DNA from: Chitinophaga nivalis
GTDB taxonomy: Bacteria; Bacteroidota; Bacteroidia; Chitinophagales; Chitinophagaceae
Reading direction: 5' to 3'
Length of the DNA stretch: 64,000 bases
Assembly (NCBI RefSeq): GCF_025989125.1
Contig: NZ_JAPDNR010000001.1
Coordinates: forward strand, 6,994,087-7,058,086
Part shown: in pieces, positions 54,037 through 63,803 of the stretch
Position numbering within the stretch: position 1 is the stretch's first letter
Layout: the number at the start of each line of letters is the position of its first letter
Translations under genes and position numbers: made by a program
Notes under the pieces: generated by a model
Database searches by the model: none
What the model was told of the DNA's origin: nothing
The model's input: only the letters and a program-made list of their open reading frames with translations

Positions 54037-56481
54037 ATGCAAGTATTAAAATTTGGCGGCACCTCAGTCGGAAGCGCCAAAGCCATTGAACAGGTCTGCA
54101 ACATCCTGCTGCACAACAAGCCGGCAGGTAGATATGCCATTGTAGTATCCGCGCTGGGCGGTATAACGGATAAGCTTATACGCTGCGGGCAACTGGCCGG
54201 ACAAGGCCAGGAAGAATACAAAACTGTATTGCAGGAAATTGAAACCAGACACCTGGACACTATCCGTGAATTATTCCCTATCACTGCTCAAAGCAGCATG
54301 ATCAGCCAGCTGAAAAGAAAACTGAATGCACTGGAAAATCTATGCGATGGGATCTTCCAGGTCGGAGAACTCAGTCCCCGCTCTCTCGACAAACTCATGA
54401 GCTACGGAGAGCTGATGTCCTGTGTGATCGTAGCGGCCGCCCTTAAACAAAAAGGACTCAACGCTGCCTGCAAAGACAGTCGTGAACTGATTATTACAGA
54501 TGACAATTTCTGTAACGCTACAGTAAACTTCCCTGCTACCAATCATAATATTGTACAATACTTTGCCCAGGCCACAGAATCCTATACTGTGCTGCCCGGA
54601 TTCGTAGCGGCTACCACCGAAGGCGACACCACCACACTGGGTCGCGGCGGCTCCGACTACACTGCCGCTATCGTAGCCGCAGCTGTTGTTGCCAACGTAC
54701 TCGACATCTGGACAGACGTAAGCGGGATGATGACAGCCGATCCCCGCGTTGTTTCCCAGGCACTCCCCATCGCCCACATCTCTTATGTGGAAGCCATGGA
54801 ACTGTCGCACTTCGGCGCCAAAGTGATTTATCCGCCCACCATACAACCGGTGATGGAGAAACGCATTCCCATCTGGATCAAAAATACCTTTGCCCCGAAC
54901 GACTACGGCACCCTCATACAGGACAGCGCGGAACGCAGCTACCCGGTAACCGGCATCTCCGGCATACAGCATATTGCCCTGCTGACACTCGAAGGCAGCG
55001 GCATGGTAGGTATTCCCGGCTTCTCCAAACGTCTGTTTGAAGCCCTCTTACGGGAACGCATCAACGTTATTCTCATTACCCAAAGTTCTTCCGAACACTC
55101 TATCACTGTGGGTATCCACGAAACTGATATGCTGAAAGCCAAAATATCGGTCGACAGTGAGTTCGCACAGGAGATACAGGATAAACGCATTAAACCCCTG
55201 CAGGTAGAAAAAGATTTGTCTATCGTAGCAGTGGTAGGCGATAATATGAAAAACCACCACGGCACCAGCGGCAAGCTGTTTGGTTCTTTCGGCCGGAATG
55301 GTATCAATGTAAGAGCAATCGCACAGGGATCTACTGAAAAAAATATCTCTGCGGTGATCAATAAAGCAGATATCAAAAAAGCGCTCAACCTGATGCACGA
55401 AACCTTCTTCGAAGAACCCCTGAAACAGGTAAACCTCTTCGTGGCCGGCGTAGGCAATGTGGGCAGCAAACTGCTGGAACAATTACAACAACAACAAAAA
55501 TACCTGCAACAGGAACTGGGCCTGCAAATCCGGGTAACCGGGCTGGCCAACAGCCGCAACACCCTGCTGAGTGAATATGGCATCGGCCTCCACAACTGGC
55601 GGGAACAGCTGGACCAGGGCGACAAACTGGATATCCGGGAACTGGTGCAACAAATCAAAACCTTCAATCTCCGTAACAGCGTTTTTGTTGATAACACCGC
55701 CAGCAGTGAAGTAGCCGCTATTTATCACGAATTCCTGGAACATGGTATTTCTATCGTTACCTGTAATAAAATTGCCTGCTCTGCAGACTATAACTATTAT
55801 AAGCAACTGAAAGACCTGGCCCGTCAATACAACGCGTCCTTCCTCTTTGAAACCAATGTAGGCGCAGGATTACCGGTTATCAATACCTTAAATGACCTGG
55901 TACGCAGCGGCGACAAAGTACATAGTATAGAAGCCGTATTATCCGGTAGTCTCAACTTTGTATTCAACCATTTTGTAAACGGCGCCAGCTTCCGTGAGGT
56001 TGTGAAAGCCGCGCAGGATGAGGGTTACACCGAACCGGATCCACGTATAGACCTGAGCGGGAAAGACGTGATGCGCAAGATACTGATCCTGGCACGGGAA
56101 AGCGGAGCAGTGATGGAAATGGATGAAATCACCAATCATTCCTTCCTGCCGGAAGCTTGTCTGAATGCACCTTCCGTGGCCGACTTCTACAAAGAACTGG
56201 ATGTACATGCCGATCATTTTCAGCAACTCTGGAAAGACGCTTCCGCCGCCGGCAAACGCCTGAAATTTGTAGCCCGCTACGAAGAAGGTAAGGCTTCCGT
56301 AGGCCTGCAAAGCATTGCACCGGATCATCCTTTTTATCAGCTGGAAGGTAAAGACAACATCGTGCTGTATAAAACCAGCCGGTACCAGGACCAGCCCCTG
56401 ATTGTAAAAGGAGCCGGCGCAGGTGCAGATGTAACTGCCTCCGGCATATTTGCAGACATTATCCGCAGCGCACGTTTCTAA
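54037..56481 (+). CDS. thrA: Bifunctional aspartate kinase/homoserine dehydrogenase
   Basis: The 814-residue fusion catalyses steps one and three of threonine synthesis. The kinase part opens MQVLKFGGTSVGSAKAI and has TTTLGRGGSDYTAA; regulatory ACT-type repeats follow (about 315-460); the dehydrogenase part starts with the NAD(P) motif FVAGVGNVGSKLLEQL (about 467) and has GAGLPVINTLNDL and GSLNFVFNHF. It leads the thrABC operon, downstream of the leader and attenuator-like hairpins. A second, separate aspartate kinase is at 24429. Confidence 0.97.
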   Translation: MQVLKFGGTSVGSAKAIEQVCNILLHNKPAGRYAIVVSALGGITDKLIRCGQLAGQGQEEYKTVLQEIETRHLDTIRELFPITAQSSMISQLKRKLNALENLCDGIFQVGELSPRSLDKLMSYGELMSCVIVAAALKQKGLNAACKDSRELIITDDNFCNATVNFPATNHNIVQYFAQATESYTVLPGFVAATTEGDTTTLGRGGSDYTAAIVAAAVVANVLDIWTDVSGMMTADPRVVSQALPIAHISYVEAMELSHFGAKVIYPPTIQPVMEKRIPIWIKNTFAPNDYGTLIQDSAERSYPVTGISGIQHIALLTLEGSGMVGIPGFSKRLFEALLRERINVILITQSSSEHSITVGIHETDMLKAKISVDSEFAQEIQDKRIKPLQVEKDLSIVAVVGDNMKNHHGTSGKLFGSFGRNGINVRAIAQGSTEKNISAVINKADIKKALNLMHETFFEEPLKQVNLFVAGVGNVGSKLLEQLQQQQKYLQQELGLQIRVTGLANSRNTLLSEYGIGLHNWREQLDQGDKLDIRELVQQIKTFNLRNSVFVDNTASSEVAAIYHEFLEHGISIVTCNKIACSADYNYYKQLKDLARQYNASFLFETNVGAGLPVINTLNDLVRSGDKVHSIEAVLSGSLNFVFNHFVNGASFREVVKAAQDEGYTEPDPRIDLSGKDVMRKILILARESGAVMEMDEITNHSFLPEACLNAPSVADFYKELDVHADHFQQLWKDASAAGKRLKFVARYEEGKASVGLQSIAPDHPFYQLEGKDNIVLYKTSRYQDQPLIVKGAGAGADVTASGIFADIIRSARF

Positions 56482-56526
56482 TACAAAACCGCTGCCCTTA
56501 TTCAACTAACACACATAAACGCTTAT

Positions 56527-57453
56527 ATGGATAGTATAAAGGTATTTGCGCCAGGCACTGTTGCGAATGTTGCATGTGGCTTTGATGTCATCGGACTGGC
56601 ACTGGATGCACCAGGCGACGAAATGATCCTCCGCAGAAGTAATGAACCCGGTATCCGCATCACTGCCATCCACGGCGCGGATCTTCCCCTGGACCCCGCC
56701 CGTAACGTAGCCGGTGTAGCCGTACAGGCCCTGTTACAAAAATATGAACACCCGGAAGTGGGCATTGAAATAGAGATATTCAAACATATACATCCCGGCA
56801 GCGGCATCGGCTCCAGCGCCGCCAGCAGTGCGGGCGCCGTGGTAGGCGTAAACCGCCTGCTCGGAGAACCTTTCACCCCCAAACAGCTGGTACGTTTTGC
56901 CATGGAAGGGGAAAGACTGGCCTGCGGTTCCGCCCATGCCGACAACGTAGCCCCGGCCATCCTCGGCGGCTTTACCCTGGTAAGAAGTTACCGCCCGTTG
57001 GACATCACCGCCATCCATACCCCCGAACAGCTGTGGGTAACTGTTATTCATCCGCAGATAGAAGTAAAAACTTCTGATGCCCGCGAGATATTAAAACAAA
57101 AAGTACTGATGACAGATGCCATCCGGCAATGGGGCAACGTAGGCGCACTGGTAGCCGGCCTGTATCAGGAAGACTATGAACTCATCAGCCGGTCATTGGA
57201 AGATGTGATTGTAGAACCCGTGCGGGCTATCCTGATTCCGGCATTCCACGAACTGAAACTGAAATGCAAGGAAGCAGGCGCACTTGGCGGCGGCATTTCC
57301 GGCTCCGGCCCTTCTGTATTTATGCTCAGCAAAGGAGAAGAAAACGCCCGCCGCGTAGCTGCCACTATGGACAGTGTGTATGCCTCCCTGGGAGTAGATT
57401 ATAAAATTTATGTTTCCCGGATCAACACCGCAGGTGTAAAAGTGATTGACTAA
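56527..57453 (+). CDS. thrB: Homoserine kinase
   Basis: GHMP-family kinase of 308 residues phosphorylating homoserine. The ATP motif HPGSGIGSSAASSAGAVVG is near 95-115, the N-terminus (VFAPGTVANVACGFDVIG) and C-terminal GGGISGSGPSVFML complete the GHMP signature. It starts 45 nt after thrA and ends 17 nt before thrC. Confidence 0.97.
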   Translation: MDSIKVFAPGTVANVACGFDVIGLALDAPGDEMILRRSNEPGIRITAIHGADLPLDPARNVAGVAVQALLQKYEHPEVGIEIEIFKHIHPGSGIGSSAASSAGAVVGVNRLLGEPFTPKQLVRFAMEGERLACGSAHADNVAPAILGGFTLVRSYRPLDITAIHTPEQLWVTVIHPQIEVKTSDAREILKQKVLMTDAIRQWGNVGALVAGLYQEDYELISRSLEDVIVEPVRAILIPAFHELKLKCKEAGALGGGISGSGPSVFMLSKGEENARRVAATMDSVYASLGVDYKIYVSRINTAGVKVID

Positions 57454-57470
57454 CCGATTAACCACGATTC

Positions 57471-58766
57471 ATGCAGTACTTCAGTTTACAAAACAAACAA
57501 CACCGGGTAAATTTTGAAACCGCCGTCGTACAGGGGCTTGCTCCTGACAGAGGGCTGTATTTTCCGGAAACCATTCCAACACTCAGCAAGGATTTTATTC
57601 AGCAACTGCATCAGTATACCGACCAGGAAATAGGTTATCAGGTGATACAGTCTTTTGTGGGAGATGAAATACCGGAAGAAGCCTTAAAAAAGATTGTAGC
57701 AGATACCCTGCACTTTCCGTTTCCGGTACAAAAAGTATCCGGCCAATCCTATGCCCTGGAATTATTTCATGGCCCTACCCTTGCCTTCAAGGATGTAGGC
57801 GCCCGGTTCATGGCCGGTTGCCTCGGTTACTTCCGGCGCAACAGCAAAGAACCCGTAACCGTACTGGTAGCTACCTCCGGTGATACCGGCGGTGCTGTTG
57901 CCAGCGGATTCTATAATGTTCCCGGCGTAGAAGTAGTGATCCTCTACCCTTCCCGGAAAGTCAGCACCCTCCAGGAGAAACAACTCACGACATTGGGTGG
58001 CAACATCCGCGCATTGGAAATACAAGGCACATTCGACGACTGTCAGCAACTGGTTAAAACAGCCTTCCTGGACAAGGAGCTGCAGGCCCGCCGCCCGCTC
58101 ACGTCGGCCAACTCCATCAACGTAGCCCGCTGGCTGCCGCAGATGTTTTATTATTTCCTGGCCTACAAACAAATGAAAGCCGCGCATCCCCGTCTGGTAT
58201 TTTCTGTACCCAGCGGTAACTTCGGTAATATCTGCGCCGGCCTCATGGCAGCTGCCACCGGCTTACCGGTAGCGCATTTTGTAGCCGCCACCAATATCAA
58301 CGATACCGTACCTCGCTTCATGGAAAGCGGCAAATACGAACCTGCCAAGGCCTTTGCCACCCTTTCCAATGCCATGGATGTGGCAGATCCCAGCAATTTC
58401 GTACGGGTACTGGCGTTATTTGGTAACAGCTTACCCGCACTCCAGGAAAAATTCACGGCTTACAGCTTTTCAGACAAAGACACCATACAAGCCATGGAAC
58501 AGGTATGGAAAGAACATCACTACATGCTCGACCCTCATGGCGCTGTAGGTTTTCTGGGCCTGCAGCAATACCTGGAAACGGCACCGGAACTGACCGGCGT
58601 ATTCCTGGAAACCGCTCACCCTGTGAAGTTTGAAGATACTGCTCCGGAAACTTTGCGGGAAAACATTGCTACGCCAGCCAGGGTAATGACCCTGTATGAT
58701 AAGGAGAAGACCGCCACCCTGTTGCAGCCCGATTATACCGCGCTGAAAAACTGGTTATTGCGGTGA
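57471..58766 (+). CDS. thrC: Threonine synthase
   Basis: PLP enzyme of 431 residues converting O-phosphohomoserine to threonine. The PLP lysine is K107 in GPTLAFKDVGARF, and the phosphate-binding loop is ATSGDTGGAVASGFY. SVPSGNFGNICAGLMA is also typical of the long (bacterial) form. It is followed 24 nt later by a TPR lipoprotein gene. Confidence 0.97.
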   Translation: MQYFSLQNKQHRVNFETAVVQGLAPDRGLYFPETIPTLSKDFIQQLHQYTDQEIGYQVIQSFVGDEIPEEALKKIVADTLHFPFPVQKVSGQSYALELFHGPTLAFKDVGARFMAGCLGYFRRNSKEPVTVLVATSGDTGGAVASGFYNVPGVEVVILYPSRKVSTLQEKQLTTLGGNIRALEIQGTFDDCQQLVKTAFLDKELQARRPLTSANSINVARWLPQMFYYFLAYKQMKAAHPRLVFSVPSGNFGNICAGLMAAATGLPVAHFVAATNINDTVPRFMESGKYEPAKAFATLSNAMDVADPSNFVRVLALFGNSLPALQEKFTAYSFSDKDTIQAMEQVWKEHHYMLDPHGAVGFLGLQQYLETAPELTGVFLETAHPVKFEDTAPETLRENIATPARVMTLYDKEKTATLLQPDYTALKNWLLR

Positions 58767-58790
58767 GGATGCTGTAAATTTGGCGCCAGT

Positions 58791-59804
58791 ATGAAATATG
58801 TATCTATCCTGCTGGTATTGACAGGCGTTATCATGTCCTGCAACCAAACCGGCACCCGGCAACAAAATACAGCAACAACAGCAGATTCCGTGCTTAACAG
58901 TGACATCGTCCGGCCTGTGACCGACTCTATCCGGCAGTTTCCGGAGAATCATGCATTGTATTACCGCCGGGCCCTGTTATTATTCAATACCAATCCGGGC
59001 CTGGCGCAGGCTGATTTTGAGCAGGCTGCCAAACTGATGCCCGCCAATACCGATTACTGGGCAGGCGCCGCAGAAGCGGCACTGGTGGCCAGTAACTACC
59101 GGCAGGCAGCCACCCTGTTCCAACAGGCGCTGGGTACTGCCCCTGGCTACGATTATCTGGAATACCGGCTGGCCACAGCTTTGATTGAAGATAAACAATA
59201 TGCGCAGGCAGACAGCCTTACTAACGTATTAGCACAAACGACAACGGCACGCGATAAGGCCTTTTACCTGAAAGCCAGGATGGCAGAGGATCAGCAGGAT
59301 ACCACAGCGGCTATCCAATACCTGACCTCCGCCATCGCCGCAGCCGGCGACCATCCGGAGTTTGAAGCACTGATGGAACTGGGAGACCTCCTGCGGTCGC
59401 GCAAAGCACCAGCTGCCCTCACCTATTACACACAGGCATGGCGCCTGGATACCACCAATGCACATCCCTTGTATGAAGCCGCCCAATACCGGGAAGAACT
59501 GGGCACCCTGCAGCAGGCCGAAGCTGCCTACCGGCAATGCATTATAGCAGACCCCGGATTTGCACCCGCTTACCTGGCATTGGGAAAAATATACCGCGAC
59601 CGGCAACAGTGGAAAGCAGCCTTCTCTTTCTATAACCTGGCCGCCAAATCTGCGCCGACAGATGCAGACGCGTACTTTTACCGGGCCCTGTGTCAGGAAC
59701 AACTTGGAGAGAAAGCATTGGCAATAGCAGATTATACGAAAGCGGCTTCCTTCAGGAAAGATTTCACAGAAGCCCTGGCCGCACTCAAAAGACTCAGCAA
59801 GTAA
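58791..59804 (+). CDS. TPR-repeat lipoprotein
   Basis: A 337-residue exported lipoprotein: MKYVSILLVLTGVIMSC with lipobox IMSC, then a Thr/Gln-rich linker and about six to eight tetratricopeptide-like repeats (ALYYRRALLLFNTNPGLAQ, PAYLALGKIYRDRQQWKAAF, AYFYRALCQEQLGEKALAI). TPRs mediate protein contacts; the partner is unknown. It lies between thrC and rpe on the same strand, probably by operon extension rather than pathway link. Confidence 0.82.
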   Translation: MKYVSILLVLTGVIMSCNQTGTRQQNTATTADSVLNSDIVRPVTDSIRQFPENHALYYRRALLLFNTNPGLAQADFEQAAKLMPANTDYWAGAAEAALVASNYRQAATLFQQALGTAPGYDYLEYRLATALIEDKQYAQADSLTNVLAQTTTARDKAFYLKARMAEDQQDTTAAIQYLTSAIAAAGDHPEFEALMELGDLLRSRKAPAALTYYTQAWRLDTTNAHPLYEAAQYREELGTLQQAEAAYRQCIIADPGFAPAYLALGKIYRDRQQWKAAFSFYNLAAKSAPTDADAYFYRALCQEQLGEKALAIADYTKAASFRKDFTEALAALKRLSK

Positions 59805-59838
59805 TTGCTTAAATTTATATCACGCTAAATAAAATGCT

Positions 59839-60504
59839 TTGGAAAATAAACAAGTTTTAGTGGCGCCTTCTTTACTGGCAGCCAACTTTCTGGAACTGGG
59901 GAGAGAAGTGGACATGCTGAATCGCAGCGAAGCAGATTGGTTTCACCTGGATGTGATGGACGGCCGTTTTGTACCCAACATCAGTTTTGGCCTGCCTGTC
60001 ATCGCCCAGATAAAACAAAAAGCCAATAAACCCTGCGACGTACACCTCATGATTGAGGAACCGGAAAAATATGCCGCCGACTTTAAAAAAGCAGGCGCCG
60101 ATATCCTGACTGTACATTATGAAGCCTGTATACACCTGCACAGAAACATTCAGCAAATCAAAGGTTTGGGCATGAAAGCCGGTGTAGCATTGAATCCGCA
60201 TACGCCTGTACGGTTACTGGAAAATGTGATCCGGGATATTGATGTGGTGCTGATCATGAGTGTTAACCCTGGTTTTGGCGGACAATCCTTTATTCCACAG
60301 TCCTATCAGAAAATTCAGGAGCTGCGTCAGCTGATCACCGCTACCGGTGCACAGACTTTAATTGAAGTAGACGGAGGGGTTAGTCCGGAAAATGCAGCAC
60401 AACTCGTAAAAGCCGGTGCGGACGTACTGGTGGCCGGCAGTGCCGTATTTGCGGCACCTGATCCGGAAAAAATCATTCACACGCTCAGGACAAGTGCGCA
60501 ATAA
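59839..60504 (+). CDS. rpe: Ribulose-phosphate 3-epimerase (TTG start)
   Basis: Pentose-phosphate enzyme of 221 residues interconverting ribulose 5-phosphate and xylulose 5-phosphate. TIM-barrel motifs are VAPSLLAANFLELG, HLDVMDGRFVPNISFG, HLMIEEPEKY, SVNPGFGGQSFIP and EVDGGVSPENAA, with the metal-site His/Asp residues. The best start is a TTG; an ATG five nt upstream is out of frame and opens an 8-codon peptide that ends inside rpe. It converges with the response regulator gene, overlapping by 20 bp. Confidence 0.95.
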   Translation: MENKQVLVAPSLLAANFLELGREVDMLNRSEADWFHLDVMDGRFVPNISFGLPVIAQIKQKANKPCDVHLMIEEPEKYAADFKKAGADILTVHYEACIHLHRNIQQIKGLGMKAGVALNPHTPVRLLENVIRDIDVVLIMSVNPGFGGQSFIPQSYQKIQELRQLITATGAQTLIEVDGGVSPENAAQLVKAGADVLVAGSAVFAAPDPEKIIHTLRTSAQ

Positions 60505-60874
60505 TCTCTTTTGACAAAGGCTTGGTAAGGTAACCGGTTACAAAACGGTAGGCATTTACCCGCTCTTTGTCTTTCTCATCAATAGAAGATGTCAATACAA
60601 ATATGCGGATGCTTTTGGGCAACTGCTCACAAAACACAGCATATTCTTCCAGGAACTCCCAGCCATCCATTACAGGCATGTTGAGATCCAGCAAAATCAG
60701 ATCTGGCAAAGCTGCCGGCACATCTTTATTTTCCCGGATATAATCCAATACATCCTGTGCATCAGAAAAAACCCGGATATTGCTACTGATGGCCTGTCGT
60801 TCGATCATGATTTTAGCAATCTGCTGGTGAATCGGGTCATCATCTACAATAAAAATCATATTGATCAGCTTCAT
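60485..60874 (-). CDS. Single-domain response regulator
   Basis: CheY-like receiver of 129 residues with no output domain. VDDDPIHQQ holds the acidic pair, D63 in LILLDLNMPVMDGW is the phospho-acceptor, and the conserved Lys is in GYLTKPLS. It starts 9 nt after the histidine kinase stop and is very likely its partner. The last 20 bp overlap the 3' end of the convergent rpe. Confidence 0.93.
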   Translation of the reverse strand: MKLINMIFIVDDDPIHQQIAKIMIERQAISSNIRVFSDAQDVLDYIRENKDVPAALPDLILLDLNMPVMDGWEFLEEYAVFCEQLPKSIRIFVLTSSIDEKDKERVNAYRFVTGYLTKPLSKEIIAHLS

Positions 60875-60883
60875 AAAAGGGGT

Positions 60884-63538
60884 TTATTCGGGCCTAAATG
60901 TAATAATAAATTTTGTTCCATGACCGGGGTGACTTTCTGCCTTTATACTTCCACCCATCGCTTCCACCTGTGTTTTGGTAATGAATAAACCAATTCCTTT
61001 GGCGTCTTTGTTCTTATGAAATGTTTTCCGGAAACCAAATAATTTGTTGCCGAAGCGTTCCATGTCTATACCGATGCCATTGTCCTGTACCGTCAGCACG
61101 ATATTATCATTTTCCTTCCGGGTCTGCAGATGCACGGCTGGCGTGCGTTCCGGCGAACGATAACGGATGGCATTGGTAATAAAGTTCTGTAAAATACTAT
61201 CGAGGTACACCCGGGGGTATTCAATCACCGGCTCCTGGTCAAAATCATAGGTAATCCGGATAGTACTGGTTTCAATATCCACCAGTAAGATGTCTTTTAC
61301 CTTCTGCAGGCGTTCTGCAAAAAACAGTTTCTCTTTTTCCACATTCACATCTTTCCGGATCTGCACTACTTCTACCAGGTCGTTCAGGGTTTCATCAATT
61401 TTTTTGATCACCTCATGCAACATCCCCAGGTAAAGATCCCTTTCATGACTGGTAGCCGCTTCGTTGTGCATCTGCATGAGTGCTTTCAGGTTAGCGATGG
61501 GCGCCCGCAGGTTATGTGAAGTAATGTGTGCGAAATCTTCCAGTTGTTTATTCTGATTCAACAGATTTTTGTTGAGATTGGATAACTGGTCGTTGGCCTT
61601 TCTCAGCTCTTTCTGCATTTTCCGGCTTTCGGTTATATCCCGCATGAATACAGAGATATGGCCGTCCTGCATGGGTGTTAGCAAAAAGTCATACCACTTG
61701 TCGGGAGCGGCAAAATAGATACCGAATGACTGAGATAGATGCTTGCTGGCACATTCCTGTAAACGGGCATAAAACACGGTGCCGCTCAGCCGGGGGAATT
61801 CTTCAAAAATATTGCTGCCGGTCTGCACATGATGTCCGATCATTTTCTCCGCTTTGCGGTTGAGAAAATGCAGGCGGCCATCTCTCTCCATGGCCGCATA
61901 TCCCATATCGATGGTATCGAAGAAAAGCCGCATCAGCTCTGTATTACGGGTCAGTTCATCCTGTATCTCCTGCTGGGCGGTGATATCCTGAATAACACCG
62001 TACATAGACGTTAGCTCACCATTGGTATAACCGGGTTGTCCGATGGCACGTACCCGGCGGGCCTGTTGTTTCAGCGACAGGATGCTGAGTTCCACATCAA
62101 ACGGCCGCCCTGTTTCCACGCACTGTTGCATGAGTTTTTCCAGTTCCGCCCGGGAGGTACCGGTATAAAAAGACCACGCGGTAGCCAGATCGATTGGCTT
62201 GCCTACCGGATAATCGTGTATGTGATAGGTTTCTGCAGACCAGCGTAATTCCTGGGTATATACATCCAGTTCCCATCCGCCTATCTTTCCGATAGCGCCG
62301 GTTTGCAGCAGGAATTCCTGGTTCTTTTTATTTTCCAGGTCCTGCATTTTTCTTTCCGTAATATCATTCACCAGCGCTACTACAATCCGTTCCTTATCTA
62401 CCGGCTCTACTACCGGGAAGATGGTAAGGTCCAGGTATACTTCCCGGCCAATGGTGGTCCACCGGTCGTCGCCGGAGAAATCTATTTTTTTCTCCACGCG
62501 CAGTGTTTCATTACGTTCCAGCGCCTCTACAAACAAAGCGTCGAGGCCTGCATCACTGGCCAGTGGGTCATTCATCAGGTTGAATTTCCGGCGTACCGCA
62601 GGTTCCGGAGAATTAAAGAACCGGCGTTGGGTTTGATTAATCCGGCGGATAAAGCCGAAGTTGTCGAACTGTATGTAACCGATGGGCAGATTTTCTATGA
62701 TGTGATGCAACAGGCGTTCGTTCTTTTGCAGCCGGAGCTCCGCCAGTTTTTTCGGTGTAATATCATCGAGAATCAGGAAGAGGTTGGTGGGATTACAATC
62801 ACCGTCTGTCAAAGGAAATACCGTTGCCTCAAAATATACCGGATGTAGTCGGGTAAGATTTTCTTTTTGTTGTTTTTCGGAGTAGCGCAGCAGGATTTCC
62901 CTTTTGAGGGTCTTACCGGATTGGCGAACTTCTTCAAATATTTTAGAGAGACCGTTCAATACAAAGAAAGGATCCTGCAGCCAGTTATAACCTGGCTGGG
63001 TCAGGAAAGGGTGCGTGCTGCCCCATATTTCGCGTTGCCGGCCATTCATGTCCATACTGATGCCATCCGGCGTAAATTCCTGCAGCCCTACCGGCAGGTT
63101 TTCCAGGATCTGGCCGGAATATTTTTTTTCTTCCTGCAGGCGGATTTCGGCGCGTTTGCGCACGGTAACATCGATGCCGATGAGTAGTATTTGTGCGGGT
63201 ATGTTATTGCTGCCTGCGGTAATGCTGATAATAGCTTCCAGCCAAACCGGCTGTTTACCGGGCGCCAGCAGGCAAATGGATTCCTGCAGGGTGGGTGTAC
63301 CTTCCTCCAATTGTTGTCTGATCTCTTGCCACCGGGCGATGCCGGCTGGTTCCAGATAGTCTGTAAAAGCTTTACCGATCAGTGTTTCCCCGGGTTGCTG
63401 CAAGGCTTGCACCACCTGCATATTAATGGCAGTCAGGAAGCCTTCTCTGTTCATGGAAAGGGACCATGCGCAAGCGTTAATAGCGTTTTCCATATGCTGC
63501 AAGTGCACGTAATGCTGCTCAGGCATATCTACATTCAT
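60884..63538 (-). CDS. Histidine kinase with several PAS domains
   Basis: An 884-residue kinase without membrane spans. I read about five PAS/PAC units (approx. 15-130, 145-270, 280-400, 405-535, 540-650), each with a PAC-type tail such as ILLIGIDVTVRKRAE or YGVIQDITAQQE. The H-box is at 668-681 (EDFAHITSHNLRAP, H675). Catalytic boxes follow: QNFITNAIRYRSP (N), DNGIGID (G1) and KGIGLFITK (G2). PAS domains may sense redox, oxygen or ligands in the cytoplasm. Its partner receiver gene follows after 9 nt. Confidence 0.92.
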   Translation of the reverse strand: MNVDMPEQHYVHLQHMENAINACAWSLSMNREGFLTAINMQVVQALQQPGETLIGKAFTDYLEPAGIARWQEIRQQLEEGTPTLQESICLLAPGKQPVWLEAIISITAGSNNIPAQILLIGIDVTVRKRAEIRLQEEKKYSGQILENLPVGLQEFTPDGISMDMNGRQREIWGSTHPFLTQPGYNWLQDPFFVLNGLSKIFEEVRQSGKTLKREILLRYSEKQQKENLTRLHPVYFEATVFPLTDGDCNPTNLFLILDDITPKKLAELRLQKNERLLHHIIENLPIGYIQFDNFGFIRRINQTQRRFFNSPEPAVRRKFNLMNDPLASDAGLDALFVEALERNETLRVEKKIDFSGDDRWTTIGREVYLDLTIFPVVEPVDKERIVVALVNDITERKMQDLENKKNQEFLLQTGAIGKIGGWELDVYTQELRWSAETYHIHDYPVGKPIDLATAWSFYTGTSRAELEKLMQQCVETGRPFDVELSILSLKQQARRVRAIGQPGYTNGELTSMYGVIQDITAQQEIQDELTRNTELMRLFFDTIDMGYAAMERDGRLHFLNRKAEKMIGHHVQTGSNIFEEFPRLSGTVFYARLQECASKHLSQSFGIYFAAPDKWYDFLLTPMQDGHISVFMRDITESRKMQKELRKANDQLSNLNKNLLNQNKQLEDFAHITSHNLRAPIANLKALMQMHNEAATSHERDLYLGMLHEVIKKIDETLNDLVEVVQIRKDVNVEKEKLFFAERLQKVKDILLVDIETSTIRITYDFDQEPVIEYPRVYLDSILQNFITNAIRYRSPERTPAVHLQTRKENDNIVLTVQDNGIGIDMERFGNKLFGFRKTFHKNKDAKGIGLFITKTQVEAMGGSIKAESHPGHGTKFIITFRPE

Positions 63539-63755
63539 AATCGAGGATCTAAGATAGTTGTGTCAGGAATAGCTCAAAGTAAACATTATATAACAAAAAA
63601 GTACTATCACTGTGATAAATGTAATAAAATCCGTTTTAAAGGGCAGGCCTGATTCCGGCAAGGTAATAACGGGATTATGGCTGCACCGGTAGTGTAACTA
63701 TGGTGTTATCCACCAGTTGTGGATTTTCAGTTTTCGGTTTTTGTCAAACGATCAA

Positions 63756-63763
63756 TATCTTTG
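63756..63763 (+). promoter_or_regulatory. -7 box (TATCTTTG) for purE
   Basis: An exact TAnnTTTG match 40 nt before the purE ATG. The -33 region is only T-rich. Confidence 0.5.
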
Positions 63764-63803
63764 AGGCATCGTAATTAATTATTATTTTTTTAAATCTTAT
63801 CAG

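Noticed and set aside
54939..55697. Long minus-strand frame inside thrA
   Set aside because: Ser/Arg/Cys-rich shadow of a highly conserved coding region.
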